A stretch of 64,000 nucleotides of DNA from Rhopalosiphum padi. Its lineage: Eukaryota; Arthropoda; Insecta; Hemiptera; Aphididae. The first letter of the stretch is position 1. Every line of letters starts with the position of its first letter. Below the pieces are notes generated by a model, which saw only the letters and a program-made list of their open reading frames with translations, ran no database searches and was not told the origin of the DNA. The DNA is taken from positions 75,189,745 to 75,253,744 of the forward strand of contig NC_083599.1 in the NCBI RefSeq assembly GCF_020882245.1, in the 5' to 3' direction. A program made the translations under genes and the position numbers. Of this stretch, positions 49,271 to 60,262 are shown piece by piece.

Positions 49271-49860
49271 CTCCCTTAAACCTAAATTTCACATTTTAAC
49301 ACATTATGGTCGCTTACTTCTTAAAAATGGTCCTATTTCACTTATTTCCTCATTAAGATATGAAGCAAAACACAAAGTTTTAAAGGTATATGCCAACACT
49401 ATACCATGTAGAATAAATTTAGAACATACATTATCACACAAACTTCAAATAGCAATGATTCATCGTTTTCTAGTTCAAAAAGGGCTGGAACTAGATTTAA
49501 AAATGATTACTTCTGAAGATTTCAATATCGATTTTTTTAATTCATTCCCTAATGAATTAAAAAGTGATACATTTTAAGTTTCATGGGTCAATTTTAAAGG
49601 AGTTAAGTATAAACCTGGAATGTTATTAATAATTGATATTGATTTAAACGGTTGTATTTTTGATGAGATACTTAATATACTTGTTAACAAGTCTAGGATG
49701 CCATATTTAGTGTGTAAATTATTTTTAACAGTGGGTTTTGATAGCCATTTTTATGCTTATGAAATTAAAAAATATAATGAAAGAGAATCTAACCTTATTG
49801 GTTGTTATTTAAAAGATTTAAAATATTCTACCCCAACTATTCTTCGTGTTCTTGGAAATG
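49271..49860 (+). pseudogene. Isolated exon of an unidentified element-associated gene
   Basis: The exon is bounded by a T-rich acceptor (TTTCTAATAG) and a consensus donor (ATG|GTAAGT). It encodes SLKPKFHILTHYGRLLLKNG, then LRYEAKHKVLKVYAN, then DIDLNGCIFDEILNILVN. One in-frame TAA at 49575-49577 breaks it; the frame is open on either side. The LKPKxHxLxHY...RxExKH pattern is common in arthropod and cnidarian transposon-associated proteins of unknown function. No neighbouring exon was found. Confidence 0.55.
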
Positions 49861-49886
49861 GTAAGTTATTTGCAAGTTTAAGATAA

Positions 49887-50380
49887 TATGCATTATAAAT
49901 AATTATTTATGATTCTTATTATCTATGCAGGCAGGTAGGTTGCTTTAAGGGGATAAATTCGATTATGTTATTAAATAATTCCGTAGGAGCGCGTTACTAG
50001 TAATTAGAATCGCGTAGTAACCCCTACTCTGACTACTACGGACCTGGCGGCGAGACTCGGCGACAGTCGGCAGAACAATCCCCACTCCCACCACGCTGGA
50101 TTTCTAATAATTAATATATATCTCCGCGACAAAAATACTATTTTATTACCGTGTTATTATTATCTGACTTTGATACTGGCGCACGACATGTATAAATAAA
50201 AATTCAAAACATAGAATGATCTTATAGGTATAATAATATCTTATCGATAATGTACAATTCATAATATTATATTAGCTTATTGCTTGTAATACTATTGTAC
50301 ATATTTTGTCATTTGTTATTCTACTTTCAATGTCTGCACACGTTTTATTTGATTACCTATCTACTTTTATTGGATAAATT
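49887..50380. promoter_or_regulatory. Upstream region of the MULE-YqaJ gene
   Basis: GC-rich patch at 49985-50105 (GGCGGCGAGACTCGGCGACA) followed by AT-rich sequence up to ATG 50381. It could include a promoter, or the terminal region of the element if the gene is still mobile. At 49937 a TTGCTTTAAGGGG motif is roughly inverted relative to CCCCTTAAGGCTAC at 55496. Confidence 0.35.
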
Positions 50381-53300
50381 ATGGCAAACAAAAAACATGG
50401 GAAACAAAGTAAATGCAAAAAGAGAAGTGCAAAGTCGAAATGCATACAAAATTTACTTTTGAGTAGGTATAAAAAAACTGAAAAAATAAATAATGAAGAT
50501 AATACCAATAATCTTGAAGAGGATATGGATATCCAAAAATCAAATGAAACGTAAGCATAAAAATATGGGCAAATGGATACCACTCATATTATATATAATA
50601 TATAGGTATATACTAATTTCAAGTAAAATTATTAAAAGTAAATAGTAATTCAGTTTTGTAAATAAGAATTATGACGCAACACCAGATTTCGAATTTTCGA
50701 CAAAATTGAATAATTTTTTTGTATTACCTAACTCAAAAACGAATTAACATAGATACTCGAAATTTTCACAAACATTTTAAGATTGCATTCCCTGTACATG
50801 ATAAAATCTTTCAAATATTTTGACTCATTTTGAGCTATTTATGGATTTATAAAAAGGCTTGTTATTTTTTTTTTCCATAAATTATGCGAAAAAAAATTTG
50901 CTTGGACAAAAACATTAAAAACTCAATAGAAGGTTATAATCATTATTATGTGATATAATTACTGTATTTAAAAATATCCTAGACTGACTGACCATCTTCG
51001 CTTAGAATCGTTTTTCATGTATAATTATACTTTTTTCGTATTTTATACATTTACTCAGACACCTACCGTGTGAACAGTGTGGTATGGCGGTACCCACTTG
51101 CCCACATTTTTTATCTATAATTTTTTGTATAATATATGTATATAAATATATTAATATATAATATATATTATATAATATATTTATTTATGTATATAATATA
51201 ATACAATATATTTATACAGAAATATTCAATGTTTTTATGATAGTGTCAATAACGATGATAATGACTACTTACAACTATCAGACCATTCGGGATTAGATGA
51301 ATCTACATTACCAAATTTGAATGTTGAGTACGTAAAATCTAATGAACCTACATTATCAGGGCGCCGAGTAGTAGACATAGAACATTTTATGAAACAAATG
51401 ATGGAACTGGGTAAACATGGTAGTAAATGTACTATGGGACGATTTGTACTAATCAAAGAAGTACAAAATGGTGTAGGATTTAAACTTTATTTCAAATGCC
51501 ATGTTTGTGACCGTCATCAAATTGTCACATCAGACAGAGAATCATCTGTAGATAATGTCAATAATGCGTTAGTTTGGGGAGCATTATCAATCGGTATTGG
51601 ACATCGTCAGATTGAAGATTTACTCGCAGTTATGGACTGTCCATCACCATCGTTTAAAAAATTTAAACGACATGAAGTTATTATAGGAAAGGTAGATAAA
51701 CATATAAAAGATAATTAAACCTTGTTATTCCAAAGCTAAAGGTAATAGTGATTTATGGTAATTTAATTTACCATTATTCAATTATAGGTGTGGGAACAAC
51801 AAATTTCAGAAATGTTGAAAAAAAATGGAGAGCAGGAAAAAAAAATTGCCATACAAAAAGGAAATTTATATAAAGGAACTCCTTACATCACAGTGATAGG
51901 TGATGGTGGTTGGGCTAAAAGAAGTTACGGACATGGTTTCAATTCTCAATCAGGCGTGGTAATTTTAGAAATCTTATAAGTTATAACTAGGGATCGGATT
52001 TATATGTATTTAATATTTATGAAACCAAAATATGTATTTTACTAATACTTAATTATTATTTTTTTTTTAAATGTAAATATAGGTATCTAGATAATTAGTC
52101 GGATATTTTATGTCAAAGGGGAAATATGTATTCGCATATGCATATAAATAAGCCCTATAGATATAAAATGTATATAATAATATAATATATAATATATTTG
52201 TTTTTAATAATATTATAGAAAAAAACGGTAGTTTTTGCCAAAAACCAGCTTTCTACTAGTTTTAGATAGGTAATCATTTTTAGATTCTGAACGGAGTGAT
52301 GAATGTATTGATTTTACAAAGATGTGTTTTTTTTTTTTATTAATTTTTGTGTCTGTCATCACGTTTTGGAGTAGTAATAATGCTCCGATTTTTGACTTCA
52401 GCCCCTCTTTGAATAGGAAAATTCATCTTGTTGGTACTTTGAGGTAAAAGTAAACATTTTCCAACAGTTTTCAAAAAAATCGAGAAAAACAAAAAAAAAG
52501 TGACAGAAAAACGGCAATTTTACGAAAAAACCACTTTTCGACAAAATCGATTTTTTGACAAAATATTTAAAATATGCAATAATAATTTTTTTAATTTAAA
52601 ATCCTTATATCACGAAATACATATATGTATCGAATCTGATTTATTTTATCTTAACTTTACGTATGATATATATTTAACTATACGCAAGAACTATTAAGAA
52701 TAGTTTTTATTTTATAGGGAATAATTATTGGTGCAGAAACAAAAAAGCCCGTCTATGTAGGTGTAAGAAACAAATATTGTAGTACATGTTCTTCTGCATC
52801 CAAAAATAATAAAAAAATAGATCATTTGTGTTTCCGAAATTATGATGGTTCTTCAACAGGTATGGAACAAGATATTATTGTAGAAGGCTTTCGCCAAAGC
52901 CTAGAACAACATGGTTTAATATATAAATATTATATTGGCGATGGTGATTCAAGTGTGTATGCCAGAATAGTTGAAAAAGTATCGTATGGTCGAGATGTTA
53001 TCAAATTAGAATGTGCTAATCATATAACTCGTAATCTCCACGATGGCCTACGAAAATTGGTGGCAAATAAACATTTCCCATTACATGTGCGCAAAGTTTT
53101 AACTTATGGTTCTCCATCTCCCTTAGAAAGATTGGTTAAAGGGGTACGGACTGCAATTAAAGAGTGTGGAAAATCACATAATGTAAACATACTGCGAGAA
53201 GATTTAAAAAATGCACCATATCATGTTCTCGGTTCTCATAAAAATTGTCGTCCTACATATTGTACACGGTCAAATATGAATGAAAAGGACAATGTGCCAT

Positions 53301-54532
53301 TAATGGAAAGTGGCAAAATAATGTCAGAAATTTTAGCAATTGTTGATAAAGTAACGAGAAAAGCCGATCGTCTAGTTTTCAACACTACAACTAATATAGC
53401 TGAAAACTTTATGAGCTTAGTTGCAAAATTTACTGGCGGTAAAAGAGTAAATTATACCAAAACAGGCTCATATCAAAGAAGAGTATTAGGTGCAACCCAA
53501 GTTCACTCTAGGGGCCAGTCTTGGCATTTAAGTCCATGGAAAAAATTATCAGGAAAAAGTCCCGGCAAGTTTTTTAAAAAAAATTTAACGAGGCGTATTG
53601 CAATGACAACTTTAAACTCAAAGTATAAAAAACAAAAAAAAATTAGATTTAAAGTAAGTGGAGGTGACAAAAGTACAGTGAATCATGATTTTGATTACGG
53701 TCCAGACGCTGCTGGGCTGGATATGACTGAAGAGGATTTTAAATTTAACGTCAATAAAAAGTTAGAAGAGTTAAAAAAAGATTCTTTTTCAACCGAAACA
53801 ATCGAACAATTACAAAAAAACACTATTGGTCAACATGATAATGTAGTCTGGCACGAAGCAAAGAAAAATAGACTCACCGCTTCTAATTTCGGGACAGTTA
53901 TTTGTAGAAAATCAACTACATCTTGTCATAATTTAGTGAAAACATTATTATACAGTAAAAATATTATTTCGAAACATATTGAATTTGGACGACAAAATGA
54001 AAAAGTGGTTATCCGACAATTCGAAAATCAGTATAACAAAACTGTAAGACCGTGTGGGTTGTTTGTTGATGAACAATATCCATTTTTGGGCGCAAGTCCC
54101 GATGGTTTAGTTGATGACGATAAAATAATAGAGGTCAAGTGTACGCCGTCTATAGGACAAAAAACCTTAGAAGATGCAGCTCTTGATAAAAAGTTGCAGT
54201 TTTGTTTAGAGCTTACAGAAACAGGTCAACTTAAACTCAAAGAAAACCATAAATATTATTGGCAAATTCAAGGCCAACTAAACATTACAAAAAAAATAGA
54301 ATGTATTTTTATTTTATTCAGTATGGGAAATAATCTTTATGTGCAGAATATCAACAGGGACGAATATCTTTGGACAAATAAGATGCTTCCAAAATTAATC
54401 AATTTCTACATGGACTGTATGTTGCCTGAAATTGTAGATCCTCGAGTTCCAAGAGGTTTACGAATACGAGATCCGGCGAAAATAACGGAAGCACAATTTC
54501 AAATAAAAAAGAAATTTAAAAATTTAAAGTAA
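50381..54532 (+). CDS. MULE transposase-YqaJ nuclease fusion protein, four exons
   Basis: Exons 50381-50550, 51220-51691, 51788-51958 and 52718-54532 join in frame to about 875 aa with consensus GT-AG borders and no interruption. The N-terminus is Lys/Arg/Cys-rich. A CxxC (CHVC) zinc-like motif follows in exon 2. Exon 3 carries VIGDGGWAKRSYG and exon 4 YIGDGDSSVYARI and ECANHITRNLHDG, resembling a Mutator-type transposase core with two Asp. From about residue 650 a YqaJ-type nuclease domain is visible: RLTASNFGTVICRK, then LGASPDGLVDD and IIEVKC (catalytic D...ExK of the PD-(D/E)XK fold). The protein probably binds and cuts DNA. Whether it is a mobile-element gene or a domesticated nuclear gene cannot be decided here, since clear terminal repeats were not found. 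Confidence 0.88.
51959..52717 (+). other. Third intron of the MULE-YqaJ gene with repeat sequence
   Basis: The 759-bp intron starts GTAATT and ends TTTATAG. It contains dispersed repeat sequence (TTCTGAACGGAGTGATGAAT at about 52285) also seen in related form near 35628. No independent gene. Confidence 0.7.
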
Positions 54533-56286
54533 GAATTGAAAAATGTCATATTATGTAATTTTAAATGTGTTATTTATAATTTTTAATATTTTGTATTTTT
54601 TTTTAATTGCATTGATAACTATACTGTTATAATAATATTATACGCATTTTATTAATAATACCTTATATTTATTTATATAGTTAATTCTACCGATGATTAC
54701 ATTTATTTATTTAGTCATGGCTATATTCATATCAAAAAACTAAAATTAATAATCACTTTCCTAAAAGGGTTAGTACAATACACCGTAATTTTTTAACACG
54801 GGAGATGAGACCAATTGTCGATTGCAGGCACTCATAGCGCAGAATAAAGAGTGTTTTTCTGTCGCCGTAGGCCTATAGGCTATATATTACGTCGCATCTG
54901 CGTCGACAACCAACAACCGACTAGCAGCCAGCGCGCCGTTGCGCTTTGCCGCCGCCGCTAAGCAGCGCTAACAGTGGAATACGATAAATTGCGTGCATGC
55001 GTTGGGTATTAGGGGAGGAGCCAACAAAATTGAATAAACCAAATCTTAGTTCCTTTCCAAATTACTCAATAGTTAAAATATTTTTGATCTGAAAAAATAA
55101 ACTGATTCATAATAGTAATACCTATATACCAACGTTGATTTTTTTTTCGTATTTTGATTATTAAAAAAAATATTTAAGAAAAACCATTTTACCACTAAGA
55201 GGTAAGTTTGAACCCAAATAACCTTTAAAAATAATCATCAACAAAGAAACAGCCAACGACAGTATTCTAGGCAATATGTCAATATGATATATTCAAAGTT
55301 ACAGACTCCTAACTACAAAACTCAGACTAGTAGGAAGGAACTCAAAATGCGAAATTTCAATTTTTGAACTGTATTTATAGCCAAAAAAATGAACAAATAT
55401 TTTTTTTAATATTTTTTAGTTTCATCTTAAGTCATGTTTTAACTTTAGGTATACGCATTTCAATGATTTAATAAAAAAAAAAAGATCGGATATTGCCCCT
55501 TAAGGCTACAAACTAGCTTTATTAGGTAGGTACCTATTTGTTTATTATGTATTACGTTTTTATTATATTATATTTTTAAAATTTACATTAATATTGTATG
55601 AGTAAAATGTTAATTTGAAAAATTATATATGCTTATGTACTTATTTATCTATATGGAATAAAGTAAACTGTTAATTTTTTATTTATGGCTTGATTTGTGT
55701 TGTCAAAAATGCAAGTATTCATATTATGAATATATAATATATATTATATACCTATACTAAATGTAATATGTATAATATTATATAATGGAGATATGCTGTA
55801 TACTGGTTGAATGGACTAAATCCTTTTTTCTATATATATCAGTGCACATATATTATAATTATAATTATACTGGGACTACACTAATGATGGATTTGATTTA
55901 TCATCAGGTTGTTGTTATTTTAACAATTTGATAATAAATTCTAGAGTTAATTTAGCTTTTGTTGATACAAATTACATAACTATTTATTAGTGTTATTTCT
56001 ACAACAATCTTCAAATTTCAAATTTACACCTTATGGACTATTTTTAACATTTAATAGTTGCTATTTCTACATTTAACTATAGTAGTAACTAATTGTTTCA
56101 AAGTTAATGTGACTGTTATAATACTATATTTTAACATAAGTTGTTGTTATTTTAACAATATACTATGACTATGGTCAAAACGAATTAATTAAGTGTTTAT
56201 TCTACACTTGACGTTTAAGTGCAGACGTGTTGGTGTTGTATCAACACCAAACTCGTCTAAGCTGGAAAATAACGTGCAAATGTGTA
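54533..56286. other. Intergenic sequence with a CpG-rich patch
   Basis: A CpG-rich stretch at 54830-54985 (CAGCGCGCCGTTGCGCTTTG) may be a promoter or an element end. 55900-56240 has a loosely repeated GTTGTTGTTATTTTAACAAT motif (55911, 56142). No coding signal. Confidence 0.4.
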
Positions 56287-56689
56287 TAGGGGAACATGGG
56301 GCAAAGTGGGGTACCGGGGCAAAGTGGGGACATCGTAATATCTAGGTATTAATGTATAACATTGATAATATTATTAGATTTATGGCTTCCTTGGTCGTCT
56401 CAGATTGTGTGATAAGAGTTTTGAATCAAACTATCGATTATTTTGCGATTAATCGATGAAAAACTGTACATATGCCTGTAATCATTTACTTGATAATAAA
56501 ATTTGATAATTTGTTATTGATCTATTAAATTATGTTGTGATCCGTTTTTAATAATTTTTTTTTTATTAAAACGTGCGTGTTATTGATTTAATGTTTTAAT
56601 TTAATTATTTCAATTTAAATATTTGAATACAATCAAATCAAAGGCTCTAGGTAAGTTAATCAATTGGGGCAATGTGGTTTACACCTGTC

Positions 56690-56723
56690 TGGGGCAAAGT
56701 GGGGACGTCCCCACTTTGCCCCA
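56690..56723. promoter_or_regulatory. Perfect 34-bp palindrome ahead of the transposase start
   Basis: Two inverted copies of TGGGGCAAAGTGGGGAC meet at the centre, 40 bp upstream of ATG 56764. It uses the same motif as the element ends, so transposase bound here could repress or block its own transcription; that role is inference. Confidence 0.75.
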
Positions 56724-56763
56724 TATTTCAAATTTTATTAAATTTAAATTCTATGAATTCAGA

Positions 56764-58875
56764 ATGGTTAGGCATTATAAAAGAAAAACCAACCAACATT
56801 CATGGTCTGAAGACTCTATGAAGTCTGCAATATTAGCATATAATAATAAAGAGATGGGATTCAGAAAAGCTGCATTATCTTTTGGTGTTCCTCAAACTAC
56901 TCTAGAAAGAAGAGTAAAACAATTTGCAGCAACTGATAATTTAGCTGAAGCTAGCACAAAAGGTAACCTATTTTTATTTATAATAACATAGTAAACACAA
57001 TAAAGTAATTTAAAATGTTGGTTCCATATGTTTAAGGTAATAAAATAATAATTTATATTAAATTTATTTCAATTTTTCTTTTGAAACTTTATCAAACATT
57101 TAGAATAAATCTATATTTAAAATTGAAATATGGAATAATTAAGTATAATAAGTATAATAAGAATAAATAAGTTAAATTAATGAAGTTGAATTTATAATTT
57201 TATAGCTCTTGGAAGGTTCAAAACGGTGTTTACTCAGGAGCAGGAGGTACAATTAGTAGAGTATATAAAGACTATGGAAGCACGTTTATTTGGTTTGACT
57301 TCAGTAGAGTTGAGAAGTTTAGCATACCAATTAGCAGTAAAAAATAATATAAGCCATACATTTTGTAAAGATGATTTAGCAGGAGTAGACTGGTTGTATG
57401 GCTTTATGAAGCGACATTCAGATTTATCATTACGTCAACCTGAAGCTACGTCAGCTGCTAGAGCATCAGGCTTCAATCAGGTTGCAGTTGGTAAGTTTTT
57501 TGCTTTGTTAACTGAAGTGGTGGATAAAAATAAACTAACAGCTTCACAAATATTCAACGTTGATGAGACTGGGATAACTTGTGTTCCAAAATCTCATAGT
57601 AAAGTTATTGCATGCCGTGGCCGTCGACAAGTAGGAACGATAACGTCTGCTGAAAGGGGCCAGACGATAACAGCTGAAATATGCATGGGTGCTGATGGGT
57701 CATATATGCCTCCAATGCTTATTTTTCCTCGTGTAAGAAACAAACCAGAACTTATAGATGGTGGACCACCTGGAGCATGGGCTGAAGTTCATCCAAGTGG
57801 ATGGATACAAACTGATTTATTTCTTAAATGGTTTGATAAATTTGTAATTTTTTCTAGAGCATCTAAGACCCATAAGGTTTTACTTTTATTAGATGGCCAT
57901 GCTACCCATACTAAATCATTAGAACTTATAGATAAAGCCAGAGATGCTGGTGTTATATTGCTTTGCTTTCCACCTCACTGCACGCATAGACTTCAACCAT
58001 TAGATGTAGCTTTTATGAAACCACTTAGCTTATATTACAGTGATGAAGTTAAGAAATGGCTTAGGGAGCACGCTAAAGACCACAGAGTAGTCACACAGTT
58101 TCAGATCGCATCGCTTTTTGGTAAAGCATATTTAAAAGCATCAACTATGACAACAGCTATCAGTGGCTTTAGAGCAACTGGCATTTGGCCAGTAGATGCC
58201 AACATATTTAAAGAACATGACTTCCTTGCTAGTGCTGCTACTGACATTGATTTAAACGTTTCAGTAACAGATCAACAAAATATTTCAAACGATGAGCTCC
58301 CAATTCAACCAGAAGTGTTAACTCCAATCATACAAACAAATAATAGTCTACCCATCATTCATATTGCAATTTCAAATCCTATTGGACAACAAAATAATGA
58401 CTCAACTCTTTCTCTAACACAGCATAGTTCACCAGGATGTTCTCATTGGTCAGCAGGTGCTGAAAAATCAGTTAAAAAATCATTTTTTGCTTTATCTCCT
58501 GAAGAAATTCAACCTATTCCTAAAAGTAATAAAACCGCTGCACGAATATCTAGGAGAAGAGGGAAAACAGCAATTCTCACAGAATCTCCTTACAAAAATG
58601 ATCTATTAGCTGCTAACATATTAAGTGCAACACCCAGACAAGTAAAACGTTCTTTATCGTTCGGCAAAAAAAAAAATTCTAGAACAAGGAAAAACCTTAG
58701 TAAAAAAACTAAAACCAACGAAGATGATGACAAGTGTTTGTATTGTGATGAGCCTTACTCGACTTCAGTTGATGGGTGGATTCAGTGTGGACAGTGTAAA
58801 AAATGGGCTCATTGTCTTTGTGCTGGAATCGAAGAAGATTTTGAAACAATGTTCAATTGTGAATTTTGTTCCTAA
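56764..58875 (+). CDS. pogo-family DDE_1 transposase with C-terminal PHD finger, two exons
   Basis: Exon 1 is 56764-56962 (MVRHYKRKTNQ..., a Psq/CENP-B-like helix-turn-helix with FRKAALSFGVPQTTLERRV). The donor is AAAG|GTAACC and the acceptor TTTTATAG. Exon 2 is 57206-58875. The join gives STKALGRF and about 622 aa without interruption. The catalytic triad is D186 (FNVDETG), D296 (LLLDGHATH) and D333 (HRLQPLDVAF), a DDD arrangement typical of pogo/Tigger/jerky transposases. After a basic linker, the C-terminal 41 residues form a C4HC3 PHD-type finger (CLYC, CGQCKKWAHCLC, CEFC). PHD fingers bind histone H3 tails; targeting of integration or domestication-like chromatin reading is inference. 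Confidence 0.93.
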
Positions 58876-59049
58876 AATTGTTTTTTAGTTTTATTGTATT
58901 TAAAAAGTTACAATTTATATGTTTATTTCCTTTAAGTGAAGTTAAGTTAAGTATACATTTAAGTATGTTTATGTTTTTTTTTATAAATAATTTGTTTTGT
59001 TGGAAAATTAATTTAAATAAATAAAATTTAAATGATTTTTTTTTGGTGT

Positions 59050-59083
59050 CCCCACTTTGCCCCACGTGTGGGGCAAAGTGGGG
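59050..59083. repeat. Subterminal inverted repeat of the pogo-like element
   Basis: CCCCACTTTGCCCCAC, a GT spacer, then its exact complement GTGGGGCAAAGTGGGG. It lies after the transposase stop and has the same core as the element ends. Confidence 0.9.
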
Positions 59084-59346
59084 CAAACTGTAAATTTTTT
59101 ACATCCTTTTATACTTAATAAAAAAAATAATTTTTTACTTTCATTATAAATGCCTAATTAATAACTATGACTTATAGATTGAGTAAAAAAAATTTGAAAG
59201 AGAAAAATTGATTATTAAGTAAATTACAGGCTTACAGACATTAGCGTCCCCAGTTTGCCCCATGTTCCCCTAATATTAACAGTTAACACCATTTAGTATT
59301 GAATCGACTGCAATTTTCTAAGTGTGCACTCAGACTGTAGTGAAAG

Positions 59347-59944
59347 CAGTGGCGGCTCGTACATATGTCGCACTCCCTACAAAAATTAAGAATTTATAGT
59401 ACAAATATATTATTTACAAAATAAATAGGTACATATTTTAGTACATAGTATATTATACATTAACAATTGGATGTTTTGGCTAAAATAAATGTCCGCCACC
59501 GATCCCCTTAAATATATTTTTAATTATTATTAAAATTATTTTCATAATTTATTAGAATATCGTTACGAACTCGCGATGTTATTATACGTGTATATGGATA
59601 CTGCCATACTGGATAGCTATATAGGCCTATGCAACGCTGCAGCTTGTGCGACATTTTGAATCGCACATAAAAATATCGGTTTCCCGTATAAACTATAGAT
59701 ATAATATTAATATACGAGTAATAAAGTAATAATAAGATTATCACGAATCACGATGACGCGGCGACTATAGAAGCTTATGATGTGTGGTGAATTTTGTCGC
59801 TCAAATCGGACGGCAACGACGCGCGACGTGTTTAATTTTAAATTATTATTTTATCATTTTAATTTTTTGTGTGATGTATTATAGTTCTTAAATTTTTTCA
59901 TCACACTCCTGTGCTAAACTACTACGAGCCGCCAAATTGATATA
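59347..59944. repeat. hAT-like non-autonomous element
   Basis: Starts CAGTGGCGGCTCGTACATAT and ends near the complement of GGCGGCTCGTAGTAG. The first 240 bp match 34113-34360, apart from an insertion near 59466-59510 in this copy. No clear 8-bp duplication and no coding capacity. Confidence 0.6.
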
Positions 59945-60184
59945 TAATATAGTTAAGAATATTATCTGTGAAATATCGTTTTTATTTTTTTAATATTACT
60001 TATACGAAAAAATGTCTTCTTGTTTCAAAATCCATTATTCTTGAACTTGTATAACTTTTTTTTTAGTTACAATATTTAAAAAATAAAAACGATATTTTAC
60101 AGCCAAAGTTCTCCTTTTTATGTGATGCAAGTTTTTTTTTTTTTAGTTATTAGTTATTAGTTATTACTGTAGCCTTCTCGGTTT

Positions 60185-60262
60185 TTTCTCAAAACAGTTT
60201 TTGCCATGTCTTACATTTGTAAGACGGAGACAACATATGCGGGTATACTTAGCGTCTTCTTA
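60185..60262. repeat. Dispersed MITE end (inverted relative to 34013)
   Basis: GTAAGACGGAGACAACATAT and flanking sequence are the reverse complement of the segment at 34013-34085. A terminal sequence of a repeat family present at least twice in the window. Confidence 0.6.

Larger units (their letters stand above)
56289..59270 (+). mobile_element. pogo-like Tc1/mariner transposon, 3.0 kb, apparently intact
   Basis: The ends are GGGGAACATGGGGCAAAGTG on the left and its near-inverse on the right. TA flanks both sides (56287-56288, 59271-59272), the expected dinucleotide target. The 14-mer GGGGCAAAGTGGGG or its complement recurs near both ends and just ahead of the gene. It encodes an intact two-exon transposase. 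Uninterrupted coding and matched ends suggest recent activity. Confidence 0.93.

Noticed and set aside
52500..52697. 65-codon ORF in an intron of the MULE-YqaJ gene
   Set aside because: Sits wholly within intron 3 in dispersed repeat sequence; no domain.
59520..59744. 74-codon minus-strand ORF
   Set aside because: Within a non-autonomous repeat; no domain and AT-rich composition.
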